Of a stretch of DNA of 64,000 nt, positions 18,152 to 27,020 are shown piece by piece. The notes below the pieces were generated by a model, which was not told where the DNA came from, ran no database searches, and was given only the letters and a program-made list of their open reading frames with translations. The DNA is from Xylanibacter rodentium. GTDB lineage: Bacteria; Bacteroidota; Bacteroidia; Bacteroidales; Bacteroidaceae. A program made the position numbers and the translations under genes. The first letter of the stretch is position 1, and every line of letters starts with the position of its first letter. The DNA is taken from the NCBI RefSeq assembly GCF_013166575.1, contig NZ_JABKKE010000001.1:310001-374000 (forward strand). The letters are read 5' to 3'.

Positions 18152-19072
18152 ATGAGCAGCTTGCCATACAACGACTACGGCACATGGATACGCTCACAAT
18201 TTCCATTCAGAGTGCAGAAAATATCTATAGATGCCGGCTTTTCCTGCCCCAACCGCGACGGACGGGCCGGACTCGGAGGGTGTATATACTGTGACAACCG
18301 CACTTTCAATCCGTCATACTGCAACAGAAAACGCAGCATAACGGAACAGCTCGAGGATGGCAAACGGTTCTTTGCCAGGAAATATCCCGACATGAAGTAT
18401 CTTGCATATTTCCAAGCCTATACAAATACATACGCCTCTGTTGAAACGCTGAAAGAGATGTACGAAGAGGCACTTGGCGTGGACGGAATCGTGGGAATAG
18501 TGATTGGAACAAGACCCGACTGCATGCCGGACGAACTGCTTGACTATCTGACGGAACTGAACAGACAGACATTCCTCATTGTGGAATATGGCATTGAGTC
18601 GGCCAACGACAATACCCTGCGGCTAATCAACCGCGGACACACTTTCGAATGTTCGCGACAAACCGTGGAACGCACATCGGAACGCGGAATCATCACCGGC
18701 GGACACATCATCGTCGGACTGCCGGGAGAGGATGCCGAAGAGACTGTCAGACAAGCAAAAGCCATGTCGGGAATGAAGCTCGACATTCTGAAAATACATC
18801 AGATGCAGATAATCAAAGGTACAGAACTTGCACGGATGTATATAGAGAAGCCATTTCATATATACACAGTCGACGAATATATGTCCACCATTGCCGAATA
18901 CATACAATGGATAAGGGAAGATATTGTGATAGAACGATTTGTGTCACAGTCGCCAAAAGACATGCTCATTGCACCGCAATGGGGACTGAAGAACTATGAA
19001 TTTACCAATCTGCTCACCAATCATCTGAGAAAAACGGGAACAAGGCAGGGCTGCAAAATCATTACGGAATAA
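18152..19072 (+). CDS. TIGR01212-type radical SAM protein (YhcC family)
   Basis: 306 residues from ATG 18152 (MSSLPYNDYGTWIRSQFPFR). The family Cys cluster is CPNRDG then GCIYCDN, a radical SAM site with wider spacing of the first Cys, as is normal in this family. Later motifs are YFQAYTNTYA, IGTRPDC and GHIIVGLPGED. The biochemical role of the family is not firmly established, though sulfur or RNA modification has been suggested. It stands alone with the GldB gene convergent to it. Confidence 0.88.
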   Translation: MSSLPYNDYGTWIRSQFPFRVQKISIDAGFSCPNRDGRAGLGGCIYCDNRTFNPSYCNRKRSITEQLEDGKRFFARKYPDMKYLAYFQAYTNTYASVETLKEMYEEALGVDGIVGIVIGTRPDCMPDELLDYLTELNRQTFLIVEYGIESANDNTLRLINRGHTFECSRQTVERTSERGIITGGHIIVGLPGEDAEETVRQAKAMSGMKLDILKIHQMQIIKGTELARMYIEKPFHIYTVDEYMSTIAEYIQWIREDIVIERFVSQSPKDMLIAPQWGLKNYEFTNLLTNHLRKTGTRQGCKIITE

Positions 19073-19128
19073 AAAAACAGGATACAGGCAGACGTTTATG
19101 GTACGGTAATACACACCGCGGCACAATA

Positions 19129-19935
19129 TCACCGGACTAAGAATACACTATAATCATTGTTCTTGAGCAACTTCTCTACACCGACATGCTTGTTGCTCTT
19201 CATGTATTTGTCCACCGAAGTTACATATTTGTTGAAAAATACGGGCTTGTGCATGGCCTTGTTGACAACCCACTGTATCTTCCCCATGTGTATGTCGCGC
19301 TCCGGTTGCGACAGTTCCCTGTCATAAGCCATGGGATAGAGACTGAGCAGATAGAACATCAGACAGTCGGGAACTATCATCGAACGTATCATCGACCGGC
19401 GCTGCGATACACTGTAAAACTTGAGATACAGAGGATATTCAAATCCAAGATACTTGTCAAGACATATTCCGAGCGTATTGTTGCCCACGATAATGCTTTG
19501 ATCGAGCGAACCTATCTGGGCGTAAACCAACGGTATTTCGATATCCGGAACGGCGTCGGTGAGACGGGCGAACGCTTCCGTAAGGTCACGGTCGACATCG
19601 TCCATATTTGCATACTGATACTCCACATCCCTTATCAGGCTCTGTAATACAGTGTCCTGATAAAAGTTAAGAAATTTTGAATTAATCTGAGGATCGTTCA
19701 CACGGCCTATTTTCAGCACGTCCTCGATAAGTGTACGGGTCTGAATCGGATAGTCAATATTCATATGCTTAAGCGCAGAAAAATCACCGGTGGTCAGATA
19801 CAGACTTTCTATACGGTCGTAGCGCTCCACCCGAATGGCTGACGAGGATTTCCCTGCAACATCCAGTTTCAGATTCCATTCGCACCCCATGCAGAACAGA
19901 ACTGACATCATTAATATATAATGTAGATTACGCAA
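19129..19935 (-). CDS. GldB-like gliding motility lipoprotein
   Basis: 268 residues with a signal peptide ending in a lipobox-like FCMGC. The body fits the GldB pattern: VERYDRIESLY near the start, then FYQDTVLQSLIRDVEYQYAN, a segment on the closing half containing IVGNNTLGICLDKYLGFEYP, and MIVPDCLMFYLLSLYP. GldB is a gliding lipoprotein in Flavobacteria; in non-gliding Bacteroidales homologues are common and their task is unclear. An envelope role is inferred. Confidence 0.75.
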   Translation of the reverse strand: MRNLHYILMMSVLFCMGCEWNLKLDVAGKSSSAIRVERYDRIESLYLTTGDFSALKHMNIDYPIQTRTLIEDVLKIGRVNDPQINSKFLNFYQDTVLQSLIRDVEYQYANMDDVDRDLTEAFARLTDAVPDIEIPLVYAQIGSLDQSIIVGNNTLGICLDKYLGFEYPLYLKFYSVSQRRSMIRSMIVPDCLMFYLLSLYPMAYDRELSQPERDIHMGKIQWVVNKAMHKPVFFNKYVTSVDKYMKSNKHVGVEKLLKNNDYSVFLVR

Positions 19936-20130
19936 CTATTTATTGAATATTGTTAATATCAACTGCAAATATACTAAAAATTATTGAACAAACCGGCTTT
20001 TAACCTAAAAAAAGATAAAATACACACTGAAAATCCGACAATATGACTTTATTTCTATTAAAAACATACCGTATTCGGGCTATTTTATGTAATTTTGTAG
20101 TATTGAAAACTAATTAAAACAATTCCTGAT

Positions 20131-21354
20131 ATGAAAAAGAAAATGGTCTCGACGTTGTTTCTCGCTGCTGTCAGTTCGATAAGCATGGCGCAAAAGACGT
20201 TTGACGTAAATGTGACAAACAAATCAAAAAACGATCGCAAAGCCACACCTGTTGTATTGCAACTGAAACAGTATGGAGTGGATGTGAAATCGGCCGTCGT
20301 GACAAAAGACGGAACCGAAGTGCCCTGCCAACTTGATGATTTCAACAACGACGGCATATACGACGAACTGTGTTTCATGACGGATATGACGAAAAAGAGT
20401 ACTCAGACATTCAACATACAACTGTTACCTACAGGAAAACCACGCGAATACAAACCACAGGTATATGCAGAAATGCTGATGTCAAACAAGAAAATCAAAA
20501 GTTCGAACAAACAGGATTTATATATAAGCAGTCTCACCGTAGACAACGGTACCAACCCATATTGGATGCTCCATCACCATGGTCCGGCATTCGAGAACGA
20601 AATGGTGGCTTATCGCATATACTTTGACCACCGCCAGACGGTTGACACTTACGGAAAGTATCGCAAAGGACTTGAAATAAAGGAAACACAGTTTTATCCC
20701 GACAAGAATCAAAAGGCTGCCGGATATGGCGACGATGTGTTGTGGGTTGGTGAGACATTCGGTCTCGGAGCGCTGCGCGGATGGGACGGCACGGCTCCGC
20801 AAATGCTGAAAGATGTAGACCACCGCACACTGCGCATCGTTTCGCGCGGTCCGTTGCGTACCATTGTCGAGGTTATAGATGAAGGTTGGAACACAATGAA
20901 TGCCGGCAAGGAGAAGATAGACATGACAGCACGCTACACTCTATACGCCGGTCGCCGCGACTGTTTCGTAGATGTCAGGTTCAGTAAGCCCGTTCCTGAA
21001 TACCGGTTCGCTACAGGCATCATCAACGTAAAGAACTCTGAAGAGATGTCTGACAAGAAAGGGCTGCGCGGATGCTGGGGCACCGACTGGCCCGTGTCAG
21101 CGAAAGATTCGGCCGGCCACAAGCGCGAAACAGTCGGTCTGGGTATCTGCATACCGGCAAAGAACGTAGTGAAAGAACTTCCGGCAAATAAGGACAACTA
21201 TCCTTATGTCATAGGCAATGCTACTGACGAATTGCACTACAACATAACATTCGGTTCTGACAATGAAGAGTTTGGCTACCATAGTGCCAAGGAATGGTTT
21301 GAGTATCTGAAGGAATGGAAAGAAGAACTGAACAATGCCGTGGAAGTGAAATAA
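20131..21354 (+). CDS. Secreted DUF4861 family protein
   Basis: 407 residues with a clear signal peptide (MKKKMVSTLFLAAVSSISMA). The body matches DUF4861: GTEVPCQLDDFNNDGIYDEL, WMLHHHGPAFENEMVAYRIY, FDHRQTVDTYGK, and later RGWDG and GRRDCFVDVRF. DUF4861 proteins are often encoded with polysaccharide degradation genes, but here no such genes lie nearby. A Bacteroidota promoter (TAATTTTG near 20090) sits about 35 bp before the start. Function is unknown. Confidence 0.85.
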   Translation: MKKKMVSTLFLAAVSSISMAQKTFDVNVTNKSKNDRKATPVVLQLKQYGVDVKSAVVTKDGTEVPCQLDDFNNDGIYDELCFMTDMTKKSTQTFNIQLLPTGKPREYKPQVYAEMLMSNKKIKSSNKQDLYISSLTVDNGTNPYWMLHHHGPAFENEMVAYRIYFDHRQTVDTYGKYRKGLEIKETQFYPDKNQKAAGYGDDVLWVGETFGLGALRGWDGTAPQMLKDVDHRTLRIVSRGPLRTIVEVIDEGWNTMNAGKEKIDMTARYTLYAGRRDCFVDVRFSKPVPEYRFATGIINVKNSEEMSDKKGLRGCWGTDWPVSAKDSAGHKRETVGLGICIPAKNVVKELPANKDNYPYVIGNATDELHYNITFGSDNEEFGYHSAKEWFEYLKEWKEELNNAVEVK

Positions 21355-21424
21355 TATCAATATACCGGTAAAACAACAATACAAGAAACAGCTTGTACGT
21401 AGATAAAAAGAGCGTGCATTCTTC

Positions 21425-22447
21425 TCAGAAATCCAACTCTGAGAAGAATGCACGCTTCTTTATATAATATTGCCAAAGCAGAGAACGGCCGAAAACTTCG
21501 GGAATGGCGTCTGAGACGCGGTTGCTCTGTATACGTTCGCGGTCAGACCTAAACTCGTGCTTCCATTTATGGAAAGCCCTGCGGGCACGCACTACAGCCT
21601 TGAAGTCACCCCAACTGCGTTTCAATATCAGCATTTCAAAAGCGGCAAGATAATCGAGCAACCGTCTCACGCGCATCACATGCTTCAGTTCTTTTTCAGG
21701 CAGACATTTATAAAGCATGGTCAGGTTGTTTCGGAAATTAAGAAATGTCTTCATCGGATTGCTCTTTGGCAGCGTCCCTCCACCTACATGATACACCACA
21801 CTGTCCGGCAGGCAATAAACCTTCCGACCGAGGATACGCAGACGCCAACACAAATCTATCTCTTCGTTGTGAGCAAAGAAACGTCCGTCAAGCCCGCCAG
21901 CCATACGGTAATCGGCTGAACGTATCATCAAAACGGCACCGGTGGCCCAAAGAATCTCCTGAGCATAATCATACTGACCGTCATCACGCTCCACCGTATC
22001 GAATATTCTGCCACGACAGAAAGGATAGCCGTATCTGTCAATGAATCCCCCACTCGCCCCTGCATATTCAAAACTGTCCCTATCGAAGACGGAAAGCAAC
22101 TTCGGCTGACATGCCGCCACTTCCTCATGAGTGTCCATAAACTCTAAAAGCGGAGTAAGCCAATGGTGGGTAACCTCGATGTCAGAATTAAGCAATACAT
22201 AATATTCAGCCTCTATCCGGCTGAGAGCTTTGTTATATCCGTCAGCAAACCCCCAATTCTTATCAAGCCGTATGACACGACAGTCACCAAACTCTTCGGA
22301 CAATACGGATAGAGAATCGTCTGTAGAAGCATTGTCTGCAACATAAACAACAGCCTCCTCACACGAGTAGCGCAACACTGACGGCAAATATCGGCGCAAC
22401 ATAGGTGCACCGTTCCAATTGAGAATTACTATCGCTACCTTATCCAT
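21425..22447 (-). CDS. Family 2 glycosyltransferase
   Basis: 340 residues. The GT-A fold starts VAIVILNWNGAPMLRRYLPS, with NASTDDS and LLNSDIEVTHHWLTPLLEF containing the DxD-like site. Later AHNEEIDLCWRLRILGRKVY is typical of rhamnosyl- or mannosyl-transferases of family 2. A C-terminal region of basic character follows and could be membrane-associated. It overlaps mtaB by 8 bp, so the two are translationally coupled. The acceptor is unknown, probably a cell-surface glycan. Confidence 0.9.
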   Translation of the reverse strand: MDKVAIVILNWNGAPMLRRYLPSVLRYSCEEAVVYVADNASTDDSLSVLSEEFGDCRVIRLDKNWGFADGYNKALSRIEAEYYVLLNSDIEVTHHWLTPLLEFMDTHEEVAACQPKLLSVFDRDSFEYAGASGGFIDRYGYPFCRGRIFDTVERDDGQYDYAQEILWATGAVLMIRSADYRMAGGLDGRFFAHNEEIDLCWRLRILGRKVYCLPDSVVYHVGGGTLPKSNPMKTFLNFRNNLTMLYKCLPEKELKHVMRVRRLLDYLAAFEMLILKRSWGDFKAVVRARRAFHKWKHEFRSDRERIQSNRVSDAIPEVFGRSLLWQYYIKKRAFFSELDF

Positions 22448-23801
22448 GACATATTATATCAGCCTTTAATGCTGTTCTATCGTGATTGAAACATCCTAAA
22501 CGAACTTTCATCAACTTGTTGTCGTACTCCTCACGCGCTTCATCGGCAGAAAGTTCTACACGGATATAGTTTGAGGTGAAACCGTGCATGGACTTGCCAC
22601 GTGGAGCCTTTTCAAACAAGACCTCTGTCTCGGCACCTATAAAACGTTCGTAAAAAGCCTTAGTCTTTTTCTCTGATAATTCCAAAAGGCGCTTGCTGCG
22701 CTGCTTCTTCGTTTTGTCGTCTACAATATACGGTATCTTCAAAGCTGATGTCCCAGGACGTTCTGAGTATGGAAAAACGTGCAACTGTGTAACATCGAGA
22801 CCGTCAAGAAAAGCAAATGTTTCTTCAAAACACTCGGGAGTTTCACCACGACATCCTACCATCACATCAACACCGATAAAGGCATCGGGCATAAATTGCC
22901 TGATCTTGAATATCTTTTCGGCAAACAACCGACTGTCGTAATGTCTGTGCATAAGCCGCAACACAGTATCACTTCCACTTTGCAGCGGTATATGAAAATG
23001 TGGCATGAATGCACGACTGTGCGAACAGTAAGCTATGAGCTCGTCACTGAGCAAATCCGGCTCAAGACTGCTTATACGATAACGCCTGATTGCCTCTATA
23101 TCATCAAGCGCCTTAACCAAATCCATAAAACTCTCGCCGGTGGTCTTGCCGAAGTCACCTATATTGACACCTGTCAACACTATCTCCCTGGCTCCTTCGT
23201 CAGCAGCCTTACGGACCTGATTCACAAGAGACTCTATAGTCGGGTTACGACTGAAACCACGGGCATACGGTATGGTACAATACGTGCAAAAATAATCGCA
23301 ACCATCCTGCACTTTCAGAAAATAACGTGTACGATTGCCACGCGAACAACTCGGAGCAAACGTTTTTATATCCTTTGTCTTTACTCTATGCACTATGCAA
23401 CTGTCATTGTTCTTCCCATTGACAGACATAGTACCGCTCCATGCATCTGAAAGGAACTGTATCAAATTGGCTTTCTCATTAGAACCCAATACAAGGTCGA
23501 CACCTTCTATCTTACTGACTGCCTCTGACTCCAACTGAGCATAACAGCCTGTAACAACAACAAAGGCATTGGGATTGTTGCGTACAAGTCGGTGAATAGC
23601 CTGACGACATTTATGATCGGCCACTTCTGTTACTGAACATGTATTTATAATGCATAAATCTGCCTCCTCGCCTTTTCCGGCCGTACATACACCCATATCA
23701 TGCAACATCTTGCCAAATGTTGAGGTCTCTGAGAAGTTCAACTTGCAGCCAAGTGTAAAATAAGCAGCTTTCTTTCCATGAAAGGCTGATGAATCTATCA
23801 T
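22440..23801 (-). CDS. mtaB: tRNA N6-threonylcarbamoyladenosine(37) methylthiotransferase
   Basis: 453 residues. MtaB adds a methylthio group to t6A37 of tRNAs reading ANN codons. The N-terminal domain holds YFTLGCKLNFSETSTFGK, CIINTCSVTEVADHKC and VVTGCYAQLES. The radical SAM cluster is GCDYFCTYCTIPYARG. The C-terminal TRAM domain starts about residue 385. Its ATG is the first of a two-gene unit with the glycosyltransferase. Confidence 0.93.
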   Translation of the reverse strand: MIDSSAFHGKKAAYFTLGCKLNFSETSTFGKMLHDMGVCTAGKGEEADLCIINTCSVTEVADHKCRQAIHRLVRNNPNAFVVVTGCYAQLESEAVSKIEGVDLVLGSNEKANLIQFLSDAWSGTMSVNGKNNDSCIVHRVKTKDIKTFAPSCSRGNRTRYFLKVQDGCDYFCTYCTIPYARGFSRNPTIESLVNQVRKAADEGAREIVLTGVNIGDFGKTTGESFMDLVKALDDIEAIRRYRISSLEPDLLSDELIAYCSHSRAFMPHFHIPLQSGSDTVLRLMHRHYDSRLFAEKIFKIRQFMPDAFIGVDVMVGCRGETPECFEETFAFLDGLDVTQLHVFPYSERPGTSALKIPYIVDDKTKKQRSKRLLELSEKKTKAFYERFIGAETEVLFEKAPRGKSMHGFTSNYIRVELSADEAREEYDNKLMKVRLGCFNHDRTALKADIICHG

Positions 23802-24072
23802 ATAATTGTATTAAATATATAGTCTTTAACGCTGCAAAGATACACATTTTTTGCCATTCACCATTGCTAAACGTATTTATTAATCATAACGTCAACTGTA
23901 AACTATATTTTAACACTTTGTAACAAGCTGATTATCAACACATTGCTAAAAAGTTACAAAAACACTCTAAAAAAAGTCTTAAAAAAAAGAACAACCTATC
24001 AAAAAAATGTATACCTTTGCAATGTTTTAATAAACAAATGATTGTTTTACAGATTTAAAAAGCAAAGAAAAA

Positions 24073-24249
24073 ATGAAAACATTAGTATTTATGTTCGTAG
24101 CTGTTGTAGCTATTTCATTCGCATCATGTGGTGGTAACAAGACAGAGCAGGCTGCTCCCGTAGATTCTGACACTGTTGTTGTTGACAGCGTTGTTGCTGA
24201 TTCAGCTGTTGTTGACTCTGCCGCTATTGACAGCGTTGTTACTGATTAA
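24073..24249 (+). CDS. Small Asp/Ser/Val-repeat lipoprotein
   Basis: A 58-residue lipoprotein with signal peptide MKTLVFMFVAVVAISFASC ending in a lipobox Cys. The mature part is a low-complexity run of Val, Asp and Ser (VVDS/ADS repeats) with no folded domain. A strong promoter (TATACCTTTGC near 24008) and a strong terminator (24281-24314) bracket it, so it is probably a well-expressed single-gene unit. Similar tiny lipoproteins are seen in Bacteroidales but have no known function. Confidence 0.8.
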   Translation: MKTLVFMFVAVVAISFASCGGNKTEQAAPVDSDTVVVDSVVADSAVVDSAAIDSVVTD

Positions 24250-24280
24250 TTAGTTGCAACCTCGACGTAAAGAGAGAGAA

Positions 24281-24314
24281 AAAATCCCCCGAACTTAGTT
24301 CGGGGGATTTTTTT
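24281..24314 (+). terminator. Strong terminator after the small lipoprotein
   Basis: AAATCCCCCGAACT pairs with AGTTCGGGGGATTT and is followed by further T residues. Confidence 0.9.
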
Positions 24315-24423
24315 GTGCATACTAAAATAAAAATCCATTGCCTGCACTAATAATAAACATTGTGCACATATCCACAATGCTATATAAACATTTTATTTCA
24401 CAGCAAACATATCAACCAAAGGA

Positions 24424-24459
24424 CAAAAAAAATCCCGACTATATTACATAATCGGGATT
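24424..24459 (-). terminator. Terminator of the rpsF-rpsR-rplI operon
   Basis: On the reverse strand AATCCCGATTATG pairs with the ATAGTCGGGATT arm and is followed by eight T. It lies 39 bp past the rplI stop. Confidence 0.85.
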
Positions 24460-24497
24460 CTCATTGTATAATAAATATGATTTGCTTTACAGCGAGA

Positions 24498-25016
24498 TTA
24501 CTCTTCTACAGGAGCCTCTGTTTCAGACTCAACTGGAGCTGCCACTTCCTCAACCGGAACTTCAATCTGCTCTGCACCTTCAGCAACAACCTTTACAGGT
24601 ATCTCAACAGTCACTTCCTTATGGAAATGGATTGTTGCGATAAAGTCGCCTACAGTCTTTATGTCACGCATAACAATAAGCTTGCGGTCAATCTCATGAC
24701 CGAGTTTCTTCAACTCCTCTGAAACATGAGCAGCATTTACCGAACCGTAAGTAACTCCTGTTGTACTAACTTTAGCCATTATTACAAGAGCAACATCTTT
24801 CAGAGCCTCAGCCTTCTTCTCTGCCTCAGCTTTCATGGCTGCAATCTTATGAGCCTGCTGTTTCAAGTTCTCTGCAAGAACTTTCTTTGCCGACGGGGAA
24901 GCAATAACACCCTTACCTTTCGGTATTAGGTAGTTACGACCATAGCCAGCCTTCACATTCACGATATCGTTCTTGAATCCCAGACCGATAATATCTTCTT
25001 TCAGTATTATTTCCAT
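24498..25016 (-). CDS. rplI: 50S ribosomal protein L9
   Basis: 172 residues. The start MEIILKEDIIGLGFKNDIVN and YGRNYLIPKGKGVIASPSAK are the conserved L9 N-terminal domain, joined by a long helix to the C-terminal domain. The C-terminus carries an extra acidic Glu/Val-rich tail (about 20 residues), as in other Bacteroidales. It is the last gene of rpsF-rpsR-rplI. Confidence 0.97.
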   Translation of the reverse strand: MEIILKEDIIGLGFKNDIVNVKAGYGRNYLIPKGKGVIASPSAKKVLAENLKQQAHKIAAMKAEAEKKAEALKDVALVIMAKVSTTGVTYGSVNAAHVSEELKKLGHEIDRKLIVMRDIKTVGDFIATIHFHKEVTVEIPVKVVAEGAEQIEVPVEEVAAPVESETEAPVEE

Positions 25017-25033
25017 ATCTGTTCTCCTCCTTA

Positions 25034-25300
25034 TTATTTCATCAAGTCAGTTACATAAGGCAGCAGAGCTATCTGACGTGCGCGCTTTACAGCCTGAGCA
25101 ACACGACGCTGATATTTCAGTGAAGTTCCAGTGATACGACGTGGAAGAATCTTACCCTGCTCGTTGAGAAACTTCTTCAAGAACTCAGGATCCTTGTAGT
25201 CGATATATTTTATACCGCTTTTCTTGAAACGGCAATACTTCTTCTTCTTTGTATCCACTGAAGGTGGAGTCAAATATCTGATTTCTGATTCTTGTGCCAT
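25034..25300 (-). CDS. rpsR: 30S ribosomal protein S18
   Basis: 88 residues. The S18 core is [20 protein letters not shown] followed by [21 protein letters not shown]18 binds S6 in the platform of the small subunit. The gene lies 3 bp after rpsF and 17 bp before rplI, and both partners of the S6-S18 pair are co-transcribed. Confidence 0.98.
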   Translation of the reverse strand: MAQESEIRYLTPPSVDTKKKKYCRFKKSGIKYIDYKDPEFLKKFLNEQGKILPRRITGTSLKYQRRVAQAVKRARQIALLPYVTDLMK

Positions 25301-25303
25301 TGC

Positions 25304-25648
25304 TTAAGCCTCCTCTTTTTTACCTAATTTGTTTCTTCTCTTCTCTGCATACTGAACAGCATACTTATCCAACTTCACTGTCATGTAGCGGATTACTTTC
25401 TCATCACGACGATAAGCCACGTCAAGAGTCTTAATTACCGAAGGCTCTGCCTTGAACTCTACCAGACAATAAAAGCCTGTAGACTTCTTCTGGATAGCAT
25501 AAGCCATCTTCTTCAGTCCCCAAGCCTCTTCGTTCAGAATCTCTGCACCTTTATCGGTCAGAACCTTCTTGAACTTAGCGACCGTTTCCTTCATCTGTTC
25601 ATCAGACAAAACGGGAGTCAAAATGAAAACGGTTTCGTATTGATTCAT
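25304..25648 (-). CDS. rpsF: 30S ribosomal protein S6
   Basis: 114 residues starting [20 protein letters not shown]; the S6 fold includes [20 protein letters not shown] and the final basic region [17 protein letters not shown]. It heads the S6-S18-L9 operon. A TAACTTTGC promoter box on the reverse strand near 25695 faces away from the small membrane protein promoter, so the two transcripts diverge. Confidence 0.97.
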   Translation of the reverse strand: MNQYETVFILTPVLSDEQMKETVAKFKKVLTDKGAEILNEEAWGLKKMAYAIQKKSTGFYCLVEFKAEPSVIKTLDVAYRRDEKVIRYMTVKLDKYAVQYAEKRRNKLGKKEEA

Positions 25649-25759
25649 ACCTTTAAATAATATAAAATGTTAATTTGCAAAATTGCGGTGCAAAGTTACT
25701 CTTTTTTCTCCACTCTACAAAATATTTTTTGTACTTTTGCCCGCAAATTAACGATTAAG

Positions 25760-25939
25760 ATGAAAAAATACTTCAAATATTCCTCTTTCATGCTCACCGT
25801 CATAGGCGTGTTGCTTCAAGTGATATGTTACTTCATGCCTGAAGGAAACCATAACACACTGCTTCTCATATCCTTTTTACTTGTCATGGCAGGCATGTTC
25901 CTTTACATCTATACGGCAAAAAAAGACAGCAGATACTAA
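25760..25939 (+). CDS. Small two-pass membrane protein
   Basis: 59 residues from ATG 25760 (MKKYFKYSSFMLTVIGVLLQ). Two hydrophobic segments (about 10-26 and 35-52) are separated by a short polar loop containing PEGNHN, and the C-terminus is charged (TAKKDSRY). A TACTTTTGC promoter box lies about 25 bp upstream. No family is recognised. A palindromic element begins 6 bp after the stop codon. Confidence 0.7.
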   Translation: MKKYFKYSSFMLTVIGVLLQVICYFMPEGNHNTLLLISFLLVMAGMFLYIYTAKKDSRY

Positions 25940-25945
25940 AAAAAG

Positions 25946-26088
25946 AACGTTTTCGTCAAGCCAAATGAGCAGAGTGAAACTTGTTTCAAGTCTGCCATGA
26001 CGAGAAAAACGCAGGATGAAATCCAACGTTTTCGTTAAACCAGATGGGCTGAGGGAAACTTGTTTCAGCTCTGCCATGGCGAGAAAAT
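25946..26088 (+). repeat. Dispersed palindromic element, two tandem copies
   Basis: Copies at 25946-26012 and 26025-26088 share AACGTTTTCGT, the GAAACTTGTTTCA hairpin core and CTGCCATG(A/G)CGAGAAAA. The linker between them contains GGATGAAATCC. The pair is the inverted counterpart of 13698-13837 and ends with the same GTGCATGAATATGAA linker. Confidence 0.85.
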
Positions 26089-26169
26089 GTGCATGAATAT
26101 GAAGATAGTTTTTCAAGCAAAACACCATTGGCACTTAATCCAATGACAATAAGCAGGTATTCAGAATTA

Positions 26170-26215
26170 TAAAGAAATACAGATGCTAACCTCCCGGCCG
26201 GCATCTGTATTCCTT
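26170..26215 (-). terminator. Possible terminator after rprY
   Basis: ACAGATGC pairs with GCATCTGT around a GC-rich loop, with T-rich sequence on the reverse strand beyond it. It lies some 60 bp past the rprY stop. Confidence 0.4.
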
Positions 26216-26268
26216 TTGTCTATACGACTTAACTTATGCTTAATCTGTCCTAATTACATTCAATATTC

Positions 26269-26979
26269 TCAATCTTCCTCAGGAGTAATGAGCTTATATC
26301 CCTTACCATGAATATTGATTATTTCAATCTGATCGTCATCTTTAAGATGCTTGCGTAGTTTGGTGATATATACGTCCATCGAACGAGCGTTGAAATAATT
26401 GTCATCAATCCATATTGTCTTAAGGGCAAAATCACGCTGAAGTATTTCATTGGCATGACTGCACAGCAGAGCAAGAAGTTCGTTTTCCTTTGTTGTCAGC
26501 TTGGTCTGCTTGTCACCTATACTCAGAAGTTGCTTCTGTGTATCAAACGTGAAGCGGCCTATATGGTACAGGGTACTTTCCTTATTCTTCTTTCCACGCA
26601 CCCGACGGAGAATAGCCTCTATACGAAATACAAGTTCTTCCATAGAGAAAGGCTTGGTTATATAGTCATCCGCACCAATCTTGAATCCCTCAAGTATATC
26701 CTCCTTCAATGTCTTTGCTGTAAGGAATATAATAGGAATATCCGCATTTGCAGAACGTATTTCCTGTGCAAGTGTGAAACCGTCTTTCTTAGGCATCATA
26801 ACGTCGAGCACGCAGATGTCAAACTTGCTTTTCAGAAATGCCTTGTAACCAGCTTCTCCATCCGGGCAAAGCTCTGCTGTATAACCTTTGGCTGCGAGGT
26901 ATTCGCGAAGCAACATACCCAAATTCTCGTCATCTTCACAAAGAAGGATCTTCAAATTCTCATCCATAATCGTAGTCAT
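26269..26979 (-). CDS. rprY: Response regulator RprY (OmpR family)
   Basis: 236 residues; the start could also be the ATG at 26967, which matches the common family start MDENLKILL. The receiver domain has the acidic pair CEDDEN, the phosphorylated Asp in VCVLDVMMPKKDG-type context (here CVLDVMMPKKDG) and the Lys of DDYITKPFSMEEL. The C-terminal winged helix ends RSMDVYITKLRKHLKDD and INIHGKGYKLI. It lies 41 bp after rprX. RprXY is the envelope-linked two-component system first described in Bacteroides fragilis. Confidence 0.93.
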   Translation of the reverse strand: MTTIMDENLKILLCEDDENLGMLLREYLAAKGYTAELCPDGEAGYKAFLKSKFDICVLDVMMPKKDGFTLAQEIRSANADIPIIFLTAKTLKEDILEGFKIGADDYITKPFSMEELVFRIEAILRRVRGKKNKESTLYHIGRFTFDTQKQLLSIGDKQTKLTTKENELLALLCSHANEILQRDFALKTIWIDDNYFNARSMDVYITKLRKHLKDDDQIEIINIHGKGYKLITPEED

Positions 26980-27020
26980 TTAAATTGTTAATACTCGTTG
27001 TTTATTTTATTTTCTTATTT

